Positions 43,126-53,835 are shown, counted from the stretch's first letter. The stretch: DNA of 64,000 nucleotides from Streptomyces sp. B3I8 (GCF_030816915.1 NZ_JAUSYN010000002.1:4105501-4169500); one strand, 5' to 3'. The notes: generated from the letters alone by a model not told the origin. Made by a program: numbers and translations.

Positions 43126-43596
43126 ATGCCTCGTAAGGGCCCCGCCCCGAAGCGTCCGGTCATCATCGACCCGGTCTACGGCTCTCCTCTGGTGACCTCC
43201 CTGATCAACAAGGTGCTGCTGAACGGCAAGCGCTCCACCGCCGAGCGCATCGTCTACGGCGCCATGGAGGGTCTGCGTGAGAAGACGGGCAACGACCCGA
43301 TCATCACGCTGAAGCGCGCGCTGGAGAACATCAAGCCGACCCTCGAGGTCAAGTCCCGCCGTGTCGGTGGCGCCACGTACCAGGTGCCGATCGAGGTCAA
43401 GCCCGGTCGCGCCAACACGCTCGCGCTGCGCTGGCTGGTCGGTTACTCCCGCGCCCGTCGCGAGAAGACCATGACCGAGCGCCTGCTCAACGAGCTCCTC
43501 GACGCTTCCAACGGCCTCGGTGCCGCGGTGAAGAAGCGCGAGGACACGCACAAGATGGCCGAGTCCAACAAGGCCTTCGCGCACTACCGCTGGTAG
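43126..43596 (+). CDS. rpsG: 30S ribosomal protein S7
   Basis: 156-residue S7, which nucleates assembly of the 30S head. [21 protein letters not shown] is replaced in Gram-negatives by a shorter start but is normal for actinobacteria. Conserved segments include [21 protein letters not shown] and AFAHYRW at the C-terminus. AAGGAGAAGTA before the ATG overlaps the rpsL end. Confidence 0.97.
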   Translation: MPRKGPAPKRPVIIDPVYGSPLVTSLINKVLLNGKRSTAERIVYGAMEGLREKTGNDPIITLKRALENIKPTLEVKSRRVGGATYQVPIEVKPGRANTLALRWLVGYSRARREKTMTERLLNELLDASNGLGAAVKKREDTHKMAESNKAFAHYRW

Positions 43597-43635
43597 TCGC
43601 TACCCACATCGAGACCGAGAGAAGACTGAAGCCTT

Positions 43636-45762
43636 ATGGCTACCACTTCACTTGACCTGGCCAAGGTCCGCAACATCGGGATCATGGCCCACATCGACGC
43701 GGGCAAGACGACCACCACTGAGCGGATCCTGTTCTACACCGGCGTTTCGTACAAGATCGGTGAGGTCCACGACGGCGCCGCCACGATGGACTGGATGGAG
43801 CAGGAGCAGGAGCGTGGCATCACGATCACGTCTGCTGCGACCACCTGTCACTGGCCCCTCGAGGACAACGACTACACCATCAACATCATCGACACCCCGG
43901 GGCACGTCGACTTCACCGTCGAGGTGGAGCGCTCCCTGCGTGTGCTCGACGGTGCCGTGACGGTGTTCGACGGTGTCGCCGGTGTCGAGCCGCAGTCCGA
44001 GACGGTGTGGCGTCAGGCCGACCGTTACGGCGTGCCGCGCATCTGCTTCGTCAACAAGCTGGACCGTACGGGTGCCGAGTTCCACCGCTGCGTGGACATG
44101 ATCTCGGACCGCCTGGGCGCCCAGCCGCTCGTCATGCAGCTCCCGATCGGTGCCGAGGCCGACTTCAAGGGCGTCGTGGACCTGGTCCGCATGAAGGCGC
44201 TCGTGTGGTCCGCCGAGGCGGCCAAGGGCGAGATGTACGACGTCGTCGACATCCCGGCCACGCACACCGAGGCCGCCGAGGAGTGGCGCGGCAAGCTGGT
44301 CGAGGCCGTCGCGGAGAACGACGAGGAGATGATGGAGCTGTTCCTGGAGGGCCAGGAGCCCACCGAGGAGCAGCTGTACGCGGCGATCCGTCGCATCACC
44401 ATCGCCTCCGGCAAGTCCAACGACATCACGGTCACCCCGGTGTTCTGCGGTACCGCGTTCAAGAACAAGGGCGTCCAGCCCCTGCTCGACGCGGTCGTGC
44501 GCTACCTGCCGACCCCGCTCGACGTCGAGGCCATCGAGGGCCACGACGTCAAGGACCCCGAGGTCGTCGTCAAGCGCAAGCCGTCCGAGGACGAGCCGCT
44601 GTCCGCGCTCGCGTTCAAGATCATGAGCGACCCGCACCTGGGCAAGCTCACGTTCGTCCGCGTGTACTCCGGCCGTCTGCAGTCCGGCACCGCCGTGCTG
44701 AACTCGGTCAAGGGCCGCAAGGAGCGCATCGGCAAGATCTACCGCATGCACGCCAACAAGCGTGAGGAGATCGAGTCGGTGGGCGCCGGCGACATCGTCG
44801 CCGTCATGGGCCTGAAGCAGACCACCACCGGTGAGACGCTCGCGGACGAGAAGAACCCGGTCATCCTGGAGTCCATGGACTTCCCGGCGCCGGTCATCGA
44901 GGTCGCGATCGAGCCCAAGTCCAAGGGCGACCAGGAGAAGCTGGGTGTCGCCATCCAGCGTCTCGCGGAGGAGGACCCCTCCTTCCAGGTGCACACCAAC
45001 GAGGAGACCGGCCAGACCGTCATCGGCGGCATGGGCGAGCTTCACCTCGAGGTGCTGGTCGACCGGATGCGGCGCGAGTTCAAGGTCGAGGCCAACGTCG
45101 GCAAGCCGCAGGTCGCCTACCGTGAGACGATCCGTAAGGCCGTCGAGCGCGTGGACTACACCCACAAGAAGCAGACCGGTGGTACCGGTCAGTTCGCCAA
45201 GGTGCAGATCGCGATCGAGCCCATCGAGGGCGGCGACGCGAGCTACGAGTTCGTGAACAAGGTCACCGGTGGCCGTATCCCGAAGGAGTACATCCCTTCG
45301 GTCGACGCCGGTGCGCAGGAGGCCATGCAGTTCGGCATCCTGGCCGGCTACGAGATGACGGGCGTCCGCGTCACGCTCATCGACGGTGGCTACCACGAGG
45401 TCGACTCCTCCGAGCTCGCCTTCAAGATCGCCGGTTCGCAGGCGTTCAAGGAGGCCGCGCGCAAGGCCAGCCCCGTGCTGCTCGAGCCGATGATGGCCGT
45501 CGAGGTCACCACGCCCGAGGACTACATGGGCGATGTGATCGGCGACATCAACTCCCGCCGTGGCCAGATCCAGGCCATGGAGGAGCGTGCCGGCGCCCGC
45601 GTCGTCAAGGGCCTGGTCCCGCTGTCGGAGATGTTCGGCTACGTCGGCGACCTCCGCAGCAAGACATCGGGTCGCGCGAGCTACTCGATGCAGTTCGACT
45701 CCTACGCCGAGGTTCCCCGGAACGTCGCCGAGGAGATCATCGCGAAGGCCAAGGGCGAGTAA
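43636..45762 (+). CDS. fusA: Elongation factor G
   Basis: 708-residue translocase GTPase. G1 [16 protein letters not shown]2/G3 [12 protein letters not shown] and DTPGHVDFT, and G4 NKLDRTG are intact; domains II-V follow, with [15 protein letters not shown]. Part of rpsL-rpsG-fusA; 144 bp separates it from tuf. Confidence 0.97.
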   Translation: MATTSLDLAKVRNIGIMAHIDAGKTTTTERILFYTGVSYKIGEVHDGAATMDWMEQEQERGITITSAATTCHWPLEDNDYTINIIDTPGHVDFTVEVERSLRVLDGAVTVFDGVAGVEPQSETVWRQADRYGVPRICFVNKLDRTGAEFHRCVDMISDRLGAQPLVMQLPIGAEADFKGVVDLVRMKALVWSAEAAKGEMYDVVDIPATHTEAAEEWRGKLVEAVAENDEEMMELFLEGQEPTEEQLYAAIRRITIASGKSNDITVTPVFCGTAFKNKGVQPLLDAVVRYLPTPLDVEAIEGHDVKDPEVVVKRKPSEDEPLSALAFKIMSDPHLGKLTFVRVYSGRLQSGTAVLNSVKGRKERIGKIYRMHANKREEIESVGAGDIVAVMGLKQTTTGETLADEKNPVILESMDFPAPVIEVAIEPKSKGDQEKLGVAIQRLAEEDPSFQVHTNEETGQTVIGGMGELHLEVLVDRMRREFKVEANVGKPQVAYRETIRKAVERVDYTHKKQTGGTGQFAKVQIAIEPIEGGDASYEFVNKVTGGRIPKEYIPSVDAGAQEAMQFGILAGYEMTGVRVTLIDGGYHEVDSSELAFKIAGSQAFKEAARKASPVLLEPMMAVEVTTPEDYMGDVIGDINSRRGQIQAMEERAGARVVKGLVPLSEMFGYVGDLRSKTSGRASYSMQFDSYAEVPRNVAEEIIAKAKGE

Positions 45763-45797
45763 CGCACCCCGTTCACACGCTTTAGGCTTGACACCGA

Positions 45798-45834
45798 CCG
45801 CCGGGATTCGACCGGTGAGGGAGAATCCCGGCGG
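45798..45834 (+). promoter_or_regulatory. Hairpin in the fusA-tuf gap
   Basis: 12-bp perfect stem (45798-45809 with 45823-45834), 13-nt loop, no T-run. TTGACA (45788-45793) precedes it and could be a -35 for a tuf-specific promoter, though no good -10 is seen. It may be a partial terminator or part of the tuf leader. Confidence 0.55.
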
Positions 45835-45906
45835 GCGGCACCCCAGCAAAGATCATCCTGGCGCCGATGAGTAAGGCGTACAGAACCACTCCACAGGAGG
45901 ACCCCA

Positions 45907-47100
45907 GTGGCGAAGGCGAAGTTCGAGCGGACTAAGCCGCACGTCAACATCGGCACCATCGGTCACATCGACCACGGTAAGACGACCCTCACGGCCGCCA
46001 TTACCAAGGTGCTGCACGACGCGTACCCGGACCTGAACGAGGCCTCGGCCTTCGACCAGATCGACAAGGCTCCTGAGGAGCGCCAGCGCGGTATCACCAT
46101 CTCCATCGCGCACGTCGAGTACCAGACCGAGTCGCGTCACTACGCCCACGTCGACTGCCCCGGTCACGCGGACTACATCAAGAACATGATCACCGGTGCG
46201 GCGCAGATGGACGGCGCCATCCTGGTGGTCGCCGCCACCGACGGCCCGATGCCGCAGACCAAGGAGCACGTGCTCCTGGCCCGCCAGGTCGGCGTCCCGT
46301 ACATCGTCGTCGCCCTGAACAAGGCCGACATGGTGGACGACGAGGAGATCATGGAGCTCGTCGAGCTCGAGGTCCGTGAGCTCCTCTCCGAGTACGAGTT
46401 CCCGGGCGACGACCTTCCGGTCGTGCGCGTCTCGGCGCTCAAGGCGCTCGAGGGCGACAAGGAGTGGGGCCAGTCGGTCCTGAACCTGATGGCCGCCGTC
46501 GACGAGGCGATCCCGCAGCCCGAGCGTGACGTCGACAAGCCGTTCCTGATGCCGATCGAGGACGTCTTCACGATCACCGGTCGTGGCACGGTCGTCACCG
46601 GTCGTATCGAGCGCGGTGTCCTCAAGGTCAACGAGACCGTGGACATCGTCGGCATCAAGCAGGAGAAGACCACCACCACGGTCACCGGCATCGAGATGTT
46701 CCGGAAGCTGCTGGACGAGGGTCAGGCCGGTGAGAACGTCGGTCTGCTGCTCCGCGGCATCAAGCGCGAGGACGTCGAGCGCGGCCAGGTCATCATCAAG
46801 CCGGGCTCGGTCACCCCGCACACCGAGTTCGAGGCGCAGGCGTACATCCTGTCCAAGGACGAGGGCGGCCGCCACACGCCGTTCTTCAACAACTACCGCC
46901 CGCAGTTCTACTTCCGTACGACGGACGTGACCGGCGTGGTGACCCTCCCCGAGGGCACCGAGATGGTCATGCCGGGTGACAACACCGAGATGAAGGTGGA
47001 GCTCATCCAGCCCGTCGCCATGGAGGAGGGCCTCAAGTTCGCCATCCGTGAGGGTGGCCGGACCGTCGGCGCCGGCCAGGTCACCAAGATCGTCAAGTAA
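45907..47100 (+). CDS. tuf: Elongation factor Tu
   Basis: 397-residue EF-Tu delivering aminoacyl-tRNA. GTPase motifs [38 protein letters not shown] and NKADMVDD, followed by the two beta-barrel domains. GTG at 45907 follows AGGAGG. Ends at a UUCG-loop terminator. Highest codon bias in the window, as expected for tuf1. Confidence 0.97.
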   Translation: MAKAKFERTKPHVNIGTIGHIDHGKTTLTAAITKVLHDAYPDLNEASAFDQIDKAPEERQRGITISIAHVEYQTESRHYAHVDCPGHADYIKNMITGAAQMDGAILVVAATDGPMPQTKEHVLLARQVGVPYIVVALNKADMVDDEEIMELVELEVRELLSEYEFPGDDLPVVRVSALKALEGDKEWGQSVLNLMAAVDEAIPQPERDVDKPFLMPIEDVFTITGRGTVVTGRIERGVLKVNETVDIVGIKQEKTTTTVTGIEMFRKLLDEGQAGENVGLLLRGIKREDVERGQVIIKPGSVTPHTEFEAQAYILSKDEGGRHTPFFNNYRPQFYFRTTDVTGVVTLPEGTEMVMPGDNTEMKVELIQPVAMEEGLKFAIREGGRTVGAGQVTKIVK

Positions 47101-47148
47101 CACTTGACGGCTTCGGCCTGGTAGCTCCGCTGCGAGCACGTGTGTGAG

Positions 47149-47180
47149 AGGGCCCGTACGACTTCGGTCGTACGGGCCCT
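47149..47180 (+). terminator. Intrinsic terminator of tuf
   Basis: 14-bp perfect stem (47149-47162 with 47167-47180) closed by a TTCG tetraloop, followed by TCGCGTT. Confidence 0.85.
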
Positions 47181-47705
47181 TCGCGTTGGGGGCGGGGGCG
47201 GCCGGCTGGGTGGGTCGGCCGGAGGGGGTTCGCTTGCGCGAGGGGGTCGTGCGCCGGCGGGGGTCGGTTGCTTGTGCGCGTGCGGGGGCCGACGGCCCGG
47301 GGGGTTTCGCCCCCGCCGCCCCTACCCTTCCCGTCCCCCAGGGGCTCCGCCCCCTTCGACCCCGGCGGGGGCTAAGCCCCCTGTGCCCCCGACCCCGGGC
47401 TCCGCCCGCCCGTGTCCCCGCGGGGCTGCGCGCTTGCACCCCGTCGGGACATGAGGGGCGCCGTCGGCCCCGAGGGGGCTCTGCCCCCTGGACCCCCGGG
47501 GGTGGGGGACTGCTGTCCCCTGCACCTCGATGAGACGTGACCCTCTCCTGGACTCCCGGGACCCCGGAGACCTCCTGGACTCCCGGCACCCCGGAGACCG
47601 AAAGTCTGCCGTAGCCGACGGCCTATTGTTTCGGGGAATTCTCCGAACCATGATGTGGCGCGGTCATGACCAGTCGGTCGCGGGCCGTGGTGGACGGAGG
47701 AGCGC
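47181..47705. other. GC-rich intergenic region, tuf to GH115 gene
   Basis: 525 bp with no supportable gene. It is made of G- and C-runs with many short inverted GGGGxTxxGCCCC pairs between about 47290 and 47520. A 27-bp direct duplication lies at 47545-47598. Confidence 0.55.
47545..47598. repeat. 27-bp tandem duplication
   Basis: CTCCTGGACTCCCGG-S-ACCCCGGAGAC occurs twice in direct succession (47545-47571, 47572-47598) with one mismatch (G or C at the S position). Confidence 0.75.
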
Positions 47706-50700
47706 ATGGACAGGGACGGCGGCGGTCGGCGGCCGAGTCGGAGGGCCGTGATCGGGGCAGGGGCGGGGAGTGCGCTGGGGCTCGGGCTGCTCGGGGGCGT
47801 GCCGGGGCTGGCGGGGGCGGCGCACGCCCAGTCGGCCGCGCCCGCGGCCGGGAGTCGGCCGCGGGCGACGGATCCCGGCGCCTACGTCTCCTTCACGCCC
47901 CGGCCCGGCGCACTCGCGCTCGTGCGTGCCGGGCGCGCGGTGCCGATCGCCGTCGACGGCGGCGACCACGCCGGTGTGCTGCGCGTCGCCGGTGATCTGA
48001 GGGACGACATCGAGCGCGTCACCGGCGTCCGCCCCGCCCTCGCGCACACCGGCAGGGACAAGCTGCCCGCCGCCCGTGAGGTGGTCGTGCTCGGCACCCT
48101 CGGCCGCAGCGCCCTCGTCGACGGCCTGGTGGCGAGCGGGAAGCTGGACGTCGGAGGCGTCGAGGGCAGGTGGGAGACCTCGCTCCAGACGGTCGTCGAG
48201 CACCCGTTCCCCGGCGTGGACCGCGCCTTCGTGATCGTGGGCAGCGACCAGCGCGGCACCGTCTTCGGCGCCTACGACGTCAGCCTCGGCATCGGCGTCT
48301 CCCCCTGGTACTGGTGGGACGATGTCCGGCCCGTCCACCGCGAGGCCCTCTACGTCCGGCCCGGCCGGCACACTCAGGGCACCCCCGCCGTGAAGTACCG
48401 CGGCGTCTTCCTCAACGACGAGAACCCCGCGCTCGGCACCTGGGCCCCAGCCCACTTCGGCCCCGGCAAGGCGCAGGGGCACGAGGGCGGTTTCAACGCC
48501 GACTTCTACGCCAAGGTCTTCGAACTGCTGCTCAGGCTGAAGGCGAACTACCTGTGGCCGGCGGTGTGGGGCCGCGCCTTCGCCGAGGACGACCCGGAGA
48601 ACCACGCCCGCGCCACCCGGTACGGCATCGTCATGGGCACCTCGCACGAGGCGCCCATGATGCGCGGCATCGAGGAGTGGAACCGGCACGCCGTGGCCGC
48701 CGTCCGCGACAAGGACGGCACGATCGTCACCCCCGGCCACGACCCGTACGGCGGAACCGGCGAGTGGTCCTTCCGCAACAACGCCGACGCGCTGAAGAAG
48801 TACTGGGCCGACGGCATCCGCCGGATGGTCGAACAGGACTTCGAGGGCGTGGTCACCCTCGGCATGCGCGGCAACGGCGACACCAGCCTCCCCGACGGCG
48901 ACGGCATCGAGCTGATGCGGGAGATCATCGCCACCCAGCGGAAGATCCTCGCCGACGTCACCGGCAAGGACGTCACCACCGTTCCCCAGGTCTGGACGCT
49001 CTACAAGGAGGTCCAGCGCTACTGGGACCGCGGCCTGCGCGTCCCCGACGACGTCACCGTCGTCCTCACCGACGACAACTGGGGCAACATCCGCAAGCAC
49101 CCCGATCCCGCGGAGCCCGCCCGCTCCGGCGGTTACGGGCTGTACTACCACTTCGACTACGTGGGCGCGGGCCGCAACTACAAGTGGGTCGACACCACCT
49201 CCCTGCCGAACATGTGGGACCAGCTCCGCCAGGCCGTCGCCTACGGCAACCACGGACTGTGGGTCACCAATACGGGTGATCTCAAGGGCAACGAGCTGCC
49301 CACCCAGTTCTTCCTCGACTACGCCTGGAACCCAGGCCGCTGGGACCTCGACGCCCTCCCCGAGTGGGAGCGCCGCTACGCCCGGCAGAACTTCGGTGAG
49401 GCCCGGTCCACCGCGATCGCCTCGATCCTCGCCGAGTACGCGCGGCTCCAGTCCGTCCGCAAGCCCGAACTGCTCAACCGGAGGATCACCCTCGACCCGG
49501 ACAAGAACCCCACCGAGGACGAGTCCGCGATCGTCTACGACGATCAGGCGACCCCCTTCTCGCTCACCGATCACCGCGAACTGGAACGTGCCACCGCGCA
49601 GTGGCGCCGGCTCGCCGAGCGCGCCGAGAAGGCCGCCCGGCGGCTGCCCGAGGGCGCTCAGGACGCCTGGTTCGAACTCGTCGGCTACGAGGTCGGGGCC
49701 ACCGCCAACCTCTACGCGCTGCGCGAGGCCGAGTTCACCAACCTCCTCTACGCCGCGCAGGGCCGGGCCGCCACCAACGCCCGCGCGACCAGCGCCGAGG
49801 CCCGCCTCAAGGACGACTTCGCCCTCCAGGACCGCTTCAACAACCTGGTGGCGGGCGGCAAATGGAAGGGGTTCCAGACCCAGCCGCACATCGACTACGG
49901 CGACGTCGACCGGTACGGGCCCAACGCGCCGTGGCAGCAGCCCGAGCTGAACAACGTCGCCATCCCCGACGTGCTCTTCCCCGCCGTCCGGCGCATCGAG
50001 CTGCCGAACCGGGCGGAGCTGGGCGTGGCGGTCGACGGCTCCGCCCACTGGTGGCCGCACGCCGAACAGCGGGCCGTGCTGCCCGAGTTCAGTCCCTACC
50101 AGACCCGGCCCGAGCAGTACGTCGAGGTCTTCAACCGGGGCCGCCGCCCCTTCGACTACCGCGTCACCACCTCCGCCCGCTGGCTGCGCGTCGACCGCCC
50201 GCACGGCACGGTGGACCAGCAGGTGCGCGTGACCGTCGAGGTCGACTGGGCGAAGGCACCGGAGGGCAGGAGCGAGGCCGACCTCGTGGTGCACGGCCCC
50301 GGCAGCCGGACCGTCACCGTCACCGCTGTGGCCCACCGGCCCGACCGGCGCACCGCCCGCGCGCTGCGCGGCTTCGTCGAGGCGGGCGGCTACATCGCGA
50401 TCGACGCCGAGCACCACAGCCGCGCGGTCGGCGCCCGCGGAGTGGAGTGGCAGCGCGTCGACGGCATCGGCCGCACCGGCGCGGGCATGACACCGGTGCC
50501 GGTCACGGCCGCCGCGCAGACCCCCGGTGGGACCTCGCCCCGCCTGGAGTACGAGGTGAGCGTCCTGACCCCGGGCGAGGTCACCGTGTGGGCGTACCTG
50601 TCGCCCCGCAATCCGGCACTCGCCCACGCCGGGCTGCGGTACGCGGTCTCCTTCGACGACGACGCCCCGCAGACCGTGGACGTCATCGGCGCCACCGGCG

Positions 50701-50948
50701 CGGACGACGGAATCATGAACAGGCAGTGGGCCCGCCACACCTCGGACAACGTCAACCGCACCGCCACCCGGCACACGATCGGGTCAGCCGGTGTACACCG
50801 CCTGACGTTCTGGATGGTCGACCCGACGGTCGTGCTGCAACGGCTGGTGATCGACACCGGCGGGCTGACACCGACGTACCTGGGGCCCCTGGAGAGCAGG
50901 CGGCTGCGCTGGGACGCGGCAGCCTCCCTGGCCGAGGTGTGCGGCTGA
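47706..50948 (+). CDS. GH115 family glycoside hydrolase, probable xylan alpha-glucuronidase
   Basis: 1080-residue secreted enzyme. The N-terminus has a Tat-type motif (RRPSRRAVIGAG), hydrophobic core and AHA cleavage site near residue 41. The body matches GH115: GTVFGAYDVSLGIGVSPWYWWDDV, KYRGVFLNDENPALGTWA, LKANYLWPAVWG, MGTSHEAPM, LTDDNWGNIR and GLYYHFDYVGAGRNYKW. Family members remove 4-O-methyl-glucuronic acid from xylan. The last 230 residues form the beta-rich C-terminal domain. ATG at 47706 follows GGAGGAG. No other xylan genes lie nearby, so it appears to act alone here. Confidence 0.9.
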   Translation: MDRDGGGRRPSRRAVIGAGAGSALGLGLLGGVPGLAGAAHAQSAAPAAGSRPRATDPGAYVSFTPRPGALALVRAGRAVPIAVDGGDHAGVLRVAGDLRDDIERVTGVRPALAHTGRDKLPAAREVVVLGTLGRSALVDGLVASGKLDVGGVEGRWETSLQTVVEHPFPGVDRAFVIVGSDQRGTVFGAYDVSLGIGVSPWYWWDDVRPVHREALYVRPGRHTQGTPAVKYRGVFLNDENPALGTWAPAHFGPGKAQGHEGGFNADFYAKVFELLLRLKANYLWPAVWGRAFAEDDPENHARATRYGIVMGTSHEAPMMRGIEEWNRHAVAAVRDKDGTIVTPGHDPYGGTGEWSFRNNADALKKYWADGIRRMVEQDFEGVVTLGMRGNGDTSLPDGDGIELMREIIATQRKILADVTGKDVTTVPQVWTLYKEVQRYWDRGLRVPDDVTVVLTDDNWGNIRKHPDPAEPARSGGYGLYYHFDYVGAGRNYKWVDTTSLPNMWDQLRQAVAYGNHGLWVTNTGDLKGNELPTQFFLDYAWNPGRWDLDALPEWERRYARQNFGEARSTAIASILAEYARLQSVRKPELLNRRITLDPDKNPTEDESAIVYDDQATPFSLTDHRELERATAQWRRLAERAEKAARRLPEGAQDAWFELVGYEVGATANLYALREAEFTNLLYAAQGRAATNARATSAEARLKDDFALQDRFNNLVAGGKWKGFQTQPHIDYGDVDRYGPNAPWQQPELNNVAIPDVLFPAVRRIELPNRAELGVAVDGSAHWWPHAEQRAVLPEFSPYQTRPEQYVEVFNRGRRPFDYRVTTSARWLRVDRPHGTVDQQVRVTVEVDWAKAPEGRSEADLVVHGPGSRTVTVTAVAHRPDRRTARALRGFVEAGGYIAIDAEHHSRAVGARGVEWQRVDGIGRTGAGMTPVPVTAAAQTPGGTSPRLEYEVSVLTPGEVTVWAYLSPRNPALAHAGLRYAVSFDDDAPQTVDVIGATGADDGIMNRQWARHTSDNVNRTATRHTIGSAGVHRLTFWMVDPTVVLQRLVIDTGGLTPTYLGPLESRRLRWDAAASLAEVCG

Positions 50949-51226
50949 GTCGTACTGCCCGAGCCGTACCGGTGCCGGGAGGCGCCGCCCCGGAACGCCG
51001 GCGGTCGCGGAGGTCAGGTCCGCGGCCGCCGGCCGGCGTGCTCCCGACGGCGGTCGCGGACTCCGGCGGACGGATGGGCCTCGAACCCGTACCGGTTGGA
51101 TCACAGCTCTCGTGACGGTCCCGTGCACCCCTTGTGAACAGCACGTATGCCACCTAGGAATGATCAGACCCCCGCGCACGGCCCGATCCCGCGGCCCGAT
51201 CCGCACAGCACCCCGAGAGTGAGCCC

Positions 51227-52498
51227 GTGAGTACCGTCCCGCCCCCCGAGCAGCCCGACGAGGAGTCGTCCGCCCTGCCCGCCGCGTCATCCATATCCGA
51301 CGAGGAGTGGGAGGCGTTCCAGCGCGACGTGGTGGAGGGCGGCGGCGTGGCCCCGCCGAAGGAGCCGTCGGCGCGGGCCCGGATGGTGGCCCGGCGGCTG
51401 CGGGAGCAGGACGAGGCGGCCGAGCGGGCGGGGAAGGGCGGCCGGAGGTGGCGCCGCAGCGGCCGGAGGTGGCGTCGCGGAGGCCGGAAGGCGGCCCGGA
51501 CCGCCGCCCCCGCGACCCCGCCCGGCTGGCGCACGGGCCCCGCCTGGCAGGAGATGAACGGTGGCCGCGGGCGCCGGCGCGGACTGTGGTCGGCGGTCGG
51601 TGTGCTGGCCGCGGTGGCGCTGGCGATGGTAGCGATCCGCCCGTCCCTCCTCACCGACCGCTTTCCCGGCCACGACTCGGCGGCCGACTCGGCCCCCTCC
51701 GCGCTCCCGGCCGAGACGGCCCTGCCGACCGGCGCGCCCGACGCCGTGGACCAGGCCGGGACGCCCACCCGCGCCCACCCGTTCCTCGGCTCACCGGCCC
51801 GCGGCTGGGCCGAGGGCCCGGACGCCATCGTGCTGCCGGCCGCGAAGGCGGTCGGCGGGATGAGCAAGGACGACGTGGCGCTGGCGCTGCGCCGCACGAA
51901 GGAGTTCCTGGTCGCGGCGAACCTCGATCCGAAGGTCCTGCGCGGCGGCGACCCGGGCAAGGCGCTGGCGGTCCTGGACCCCGAACAGCCGAAGCTGCTG
52001 TCCCAGATCCACAGCGCGCTGCGCACCCCGGCACGCGAGCACGACCCGCTGAACTACGTCACCCGCTTCGACCCGAAGCAGGTACTGCTCGCCGGTGACA
52101 CGGTCAAGGTGCGCGGCCACCTGACGTTCGAGGCCGGGAAGGCGGGCCAGATACAGGTCCACGCGGACTACAGCTTCGTCTACCCGCTCGTGCACGCGGA
52201 CGCGGACGGCGGCGACAGCCGGGTGGCGCGCACCATCGTGCGCCGCGACCTGACCATGACGCTCGCCGACCCGGCCAAGTGGATCGCCACCAGGGGCAAA
52301 CTGTCGCTGGCCGAGAACGACGCCCAGTTCTACAACTTCGAGTGCGGCGTGTACGACGGCTACATCCACCCCGTCTCCCCCGGCGACACCCCGACGGGCG
52401 CCCCCGCCACCGGCCCGGAAACGGACCCGTACGACCGCAGCGAGGCGCTGCCGGACGACGCCGGACGCGACCAGTGCGGGACGGTCACGCGGACGTGA
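51227..52498 (+). CDS. Membrane-anchored protein of unknown function
   Basis: 423 residues. Residues 1-115 are cytosolic, charged and Arg-rich (WRRSGRRWRRGGRKAAR); one membrane helix at about 119-137 (GLWSAVGVLAAVALAMVAI); the rest is extracellular. The outer domain has ALRRTKEFLVAANLDPKVL and an NTF2/lipocalin-like pattern of strands (VKVRGHLTFEAG, QVHADYSFVYPLVHA, VRRDLTMTLADP), ending with two Cys (FECGVY, DQCGTV) that could pair. GTG at 51227 with GAGAGTGAG upstream. Not recognised as a named family; looks like a conserved streptomycete envelope protein. Confidence 0.8.
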   Translation: MSTVPPPEQPDEESSALPAASSISDEEWEAFQRDVVEGGGVAPPKEPSARARMVARRLREQDEAAERAGKGGRRWRRSGRRWRRGGRKAARTAAPATPPGWRTGPAWQEMNGGRGRRRGLWSAVGVLAAVALAMVAIRPSLLTDRFPGHDSAADSAPSALPAETALPTGAPDAVDQAGTPTRAHPFLGSPARGWAEGPDAIVLPAAKAVGGMSKDDVALALRRTKEFLVAANLDPKVLRGGDPGKALAVLDPEQPKLLSQIHSALRTPAREHDPLNYVTRFDPKQVLLAGDTVKVRGHLTFEAGKAGQIQVHADYSFVYPLVHADADGGDSRVARTIVRRDLTMTLADPAKWIATRGKLSLAENDAQFYNFECGVYDGYIHPVSPGDTPTGAPATGPETDPYDRSEALPDDAGRDQCGTVTRT

Positions 52499-52529
52499 GG
52501 GGCACCGCGGGACAACGGGGACATCACGC

Positions 52530-52565
52530 GACGGGAGCCGCACGGCCTCGTCGGCGCGTCCCGTC
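52530..52565. terminator. Weak hairpin after the membrane-anchored gene
   Basis: GACGGGA (52530-52536) pairs with TCCCGTC (52559-52565), with an inner GCCG/CGGC. No T-run. Confidence 0.4.
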
Positions 52566-52902
52566 CTGCCGTTGACTCGGCTCGGGGGCTTCAAGCGAGT
52601 CGTATGAGACCCGTGTCCGGAGCGATGAGCCATGGGAAGTGGTCTACCAGCGAGGCCACTTCGGCCGGGTCGGCCACGAGGATTTCGCTCGCCCGCGCCG
52701 GGTGCGGGTCGAGCTCGCCCGGAGGACGTGGACAGGGCCGCCGATGCTTGGCGCCGTCGCCTGGAGGCAGCGGTGCGCGGTGATCTGCAACCACGCGGGA
52801 CCGGGGTACGAATGCGCGCGGTCATCGCGTTCGTGGTCGAGCAGGAGTGAGGAGCTGAGCGCCGCGCCCGGGCCTTACCCCAGGTAGTGCATGTCACTCG
52901 GT
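52566..52902. other. Region with possible gene remnant
   Basis: 337 bp between annotated genes. A minus-strand frame at 52591-52794 (67 residues) ends in VASLVDHFPWLIAPDTGLIRLA, which looks protein-like, while its N-terminal half looks out of frame. It may be the tail of a decayed gene; I do not recognise the family. Confidence 0.35.
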
Positions 52903-53835
52903 TCAGGAGTCCAGCGGAAGCGCGGGCTGTTCCGCTGCGGGGCCCAGATATGTGTACTCGGTGGCCCGCGCGATACCGACGGAGTCCAGGCGTTGACGGA
53001 ACCTGACCCGGAAGTGGACGTTGTCTCCGAGACCGGGGCGCATGCGGAGCAGCTCCGCGGGGTCCTCGAAGTGGACGTCGTAGGCGGGGGCGTTCTTCGC
53101 GGTGCCGGTCTTCACCTTCACCCACCCACTCTCGCGCAGTTCCGTGATCCTGCCGGAGATGGCGAGCTCCTGGTCACGCGGCCTGGTGTCGCGCAGGCGT
53201 CCGACGTAGTGGCGGCCGCGCTCCGTCAGCCGGGCGCTGCACATGCCGCCCTCCGCGTCGTACCAGGTCACACCCAGTTCCAGCGCGTACTTGTCCAGTG
53301 CGCGGGCCATCGAGTCCACGGCGTCGAAGAGCCGCGCCCATTCGCGCACGTCCTGTTCGGACTCGATCGCGTCGAGCAGCTTTGTGAGCGTGTGCATGCC
53401 GCTGTTGGCCGCGGAGGCGGCCGGAGCATCCAGGGCCGACTGGTCCTGTGAGTGCGGCACGGCCACAGGGCGGGCGTGGATCACGGTGCTGCCCGCCGAT
53501 ACACCGGTGAGTTCCAACTGGACCGGCGTTCCCGAAGCCAGCGAGACGGCCTTCTCTACAGGATCGAGAAGGGCGTCACCCCACTGGAAGCGCAGCGCGC
53601 CGCCCTCGGCGTCGGGCCCGGTGAGCCGGAGCCTGAGCTCTTCGTCGAGGCGGGCGTTCGGTTCGTACTCGCGTGCCACGGCGAGGCGGCTTGCCCGGTG
53701 ATCCGCCTCGATCGCCTCTTCGTCGCGTTCCTCGGTCCCCATCTCCTCCAGCAGGCGACGCGCGCTCGCCACGGCGCCGGGGTCGTCCCTCAGGAGCGCA
53801 CGCCTGCGCTCACGCCAGCTGCCGCCGGTGGTCAC
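52903..53835 (-). CDS. Hypothetical protein, partner of nucleotidyltransferase-like gene
   Basis: 310 residues, soluble. N-terminal 60 residues are helical and charged (RRALLRDDPGAVASARRLLEEM). The middle has a beta-rich segment (PVQLELTGVSAGSTVIHARPV), then a helical stretch (MHTLTKLLDAIESEQDVREW and ALDKYALELG). The C-terminal 95 residues look like a small beta barrel (SGRITELRESGWVKVKTG to LGDNVHFRVRFRQRL). No catalytic motif. The start ATG overlaps the stop of the upstream gene (ATGA), so the two are translated together. Family not recognised. Confidence 0.75.
   Translation of the reverse strand: MTTGGSWRERRRALLRDDPGAVASARRLLEEMGTEERDEEAIEADHRASRLAVAREYEPNARLDEELRLRLTGPDAEGGALRFQWGDALLDPVEKAVSLASGTPVQLELTGVSAGSTVIHARPVAVPHSQDQSALDAPAASAANSGMHTLTKLLDAIESEQDVREWARLFDAVDSMARALDKYALELGVTWYDAEGGMCSARLTERGRHYVGRLRDTRPRDQELAISGRITELRESGWVKVKTGTAKNAPAYDVHFEDPAELLRMRPGLGDNVHFRVRFRQRLDSVGIARATEYTYLGPAAEQPALPLDS

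Noticed and set aside
47290..47520. Small genes in the tuf-GH115 spacer
   Set aside because: Frames consist of Pro/Arg/Gly-rich sequence from G/C runs, without ribosome binding sites or codon bias.
52632..52887. Small plus-strand frames near 52.7 kb
   Set aside because: Overlapping frames of 70-80 residues with no ribosome binding site or recognisable sequence; a minus-strand remnant is somewhat more protein-like but still uncertain.
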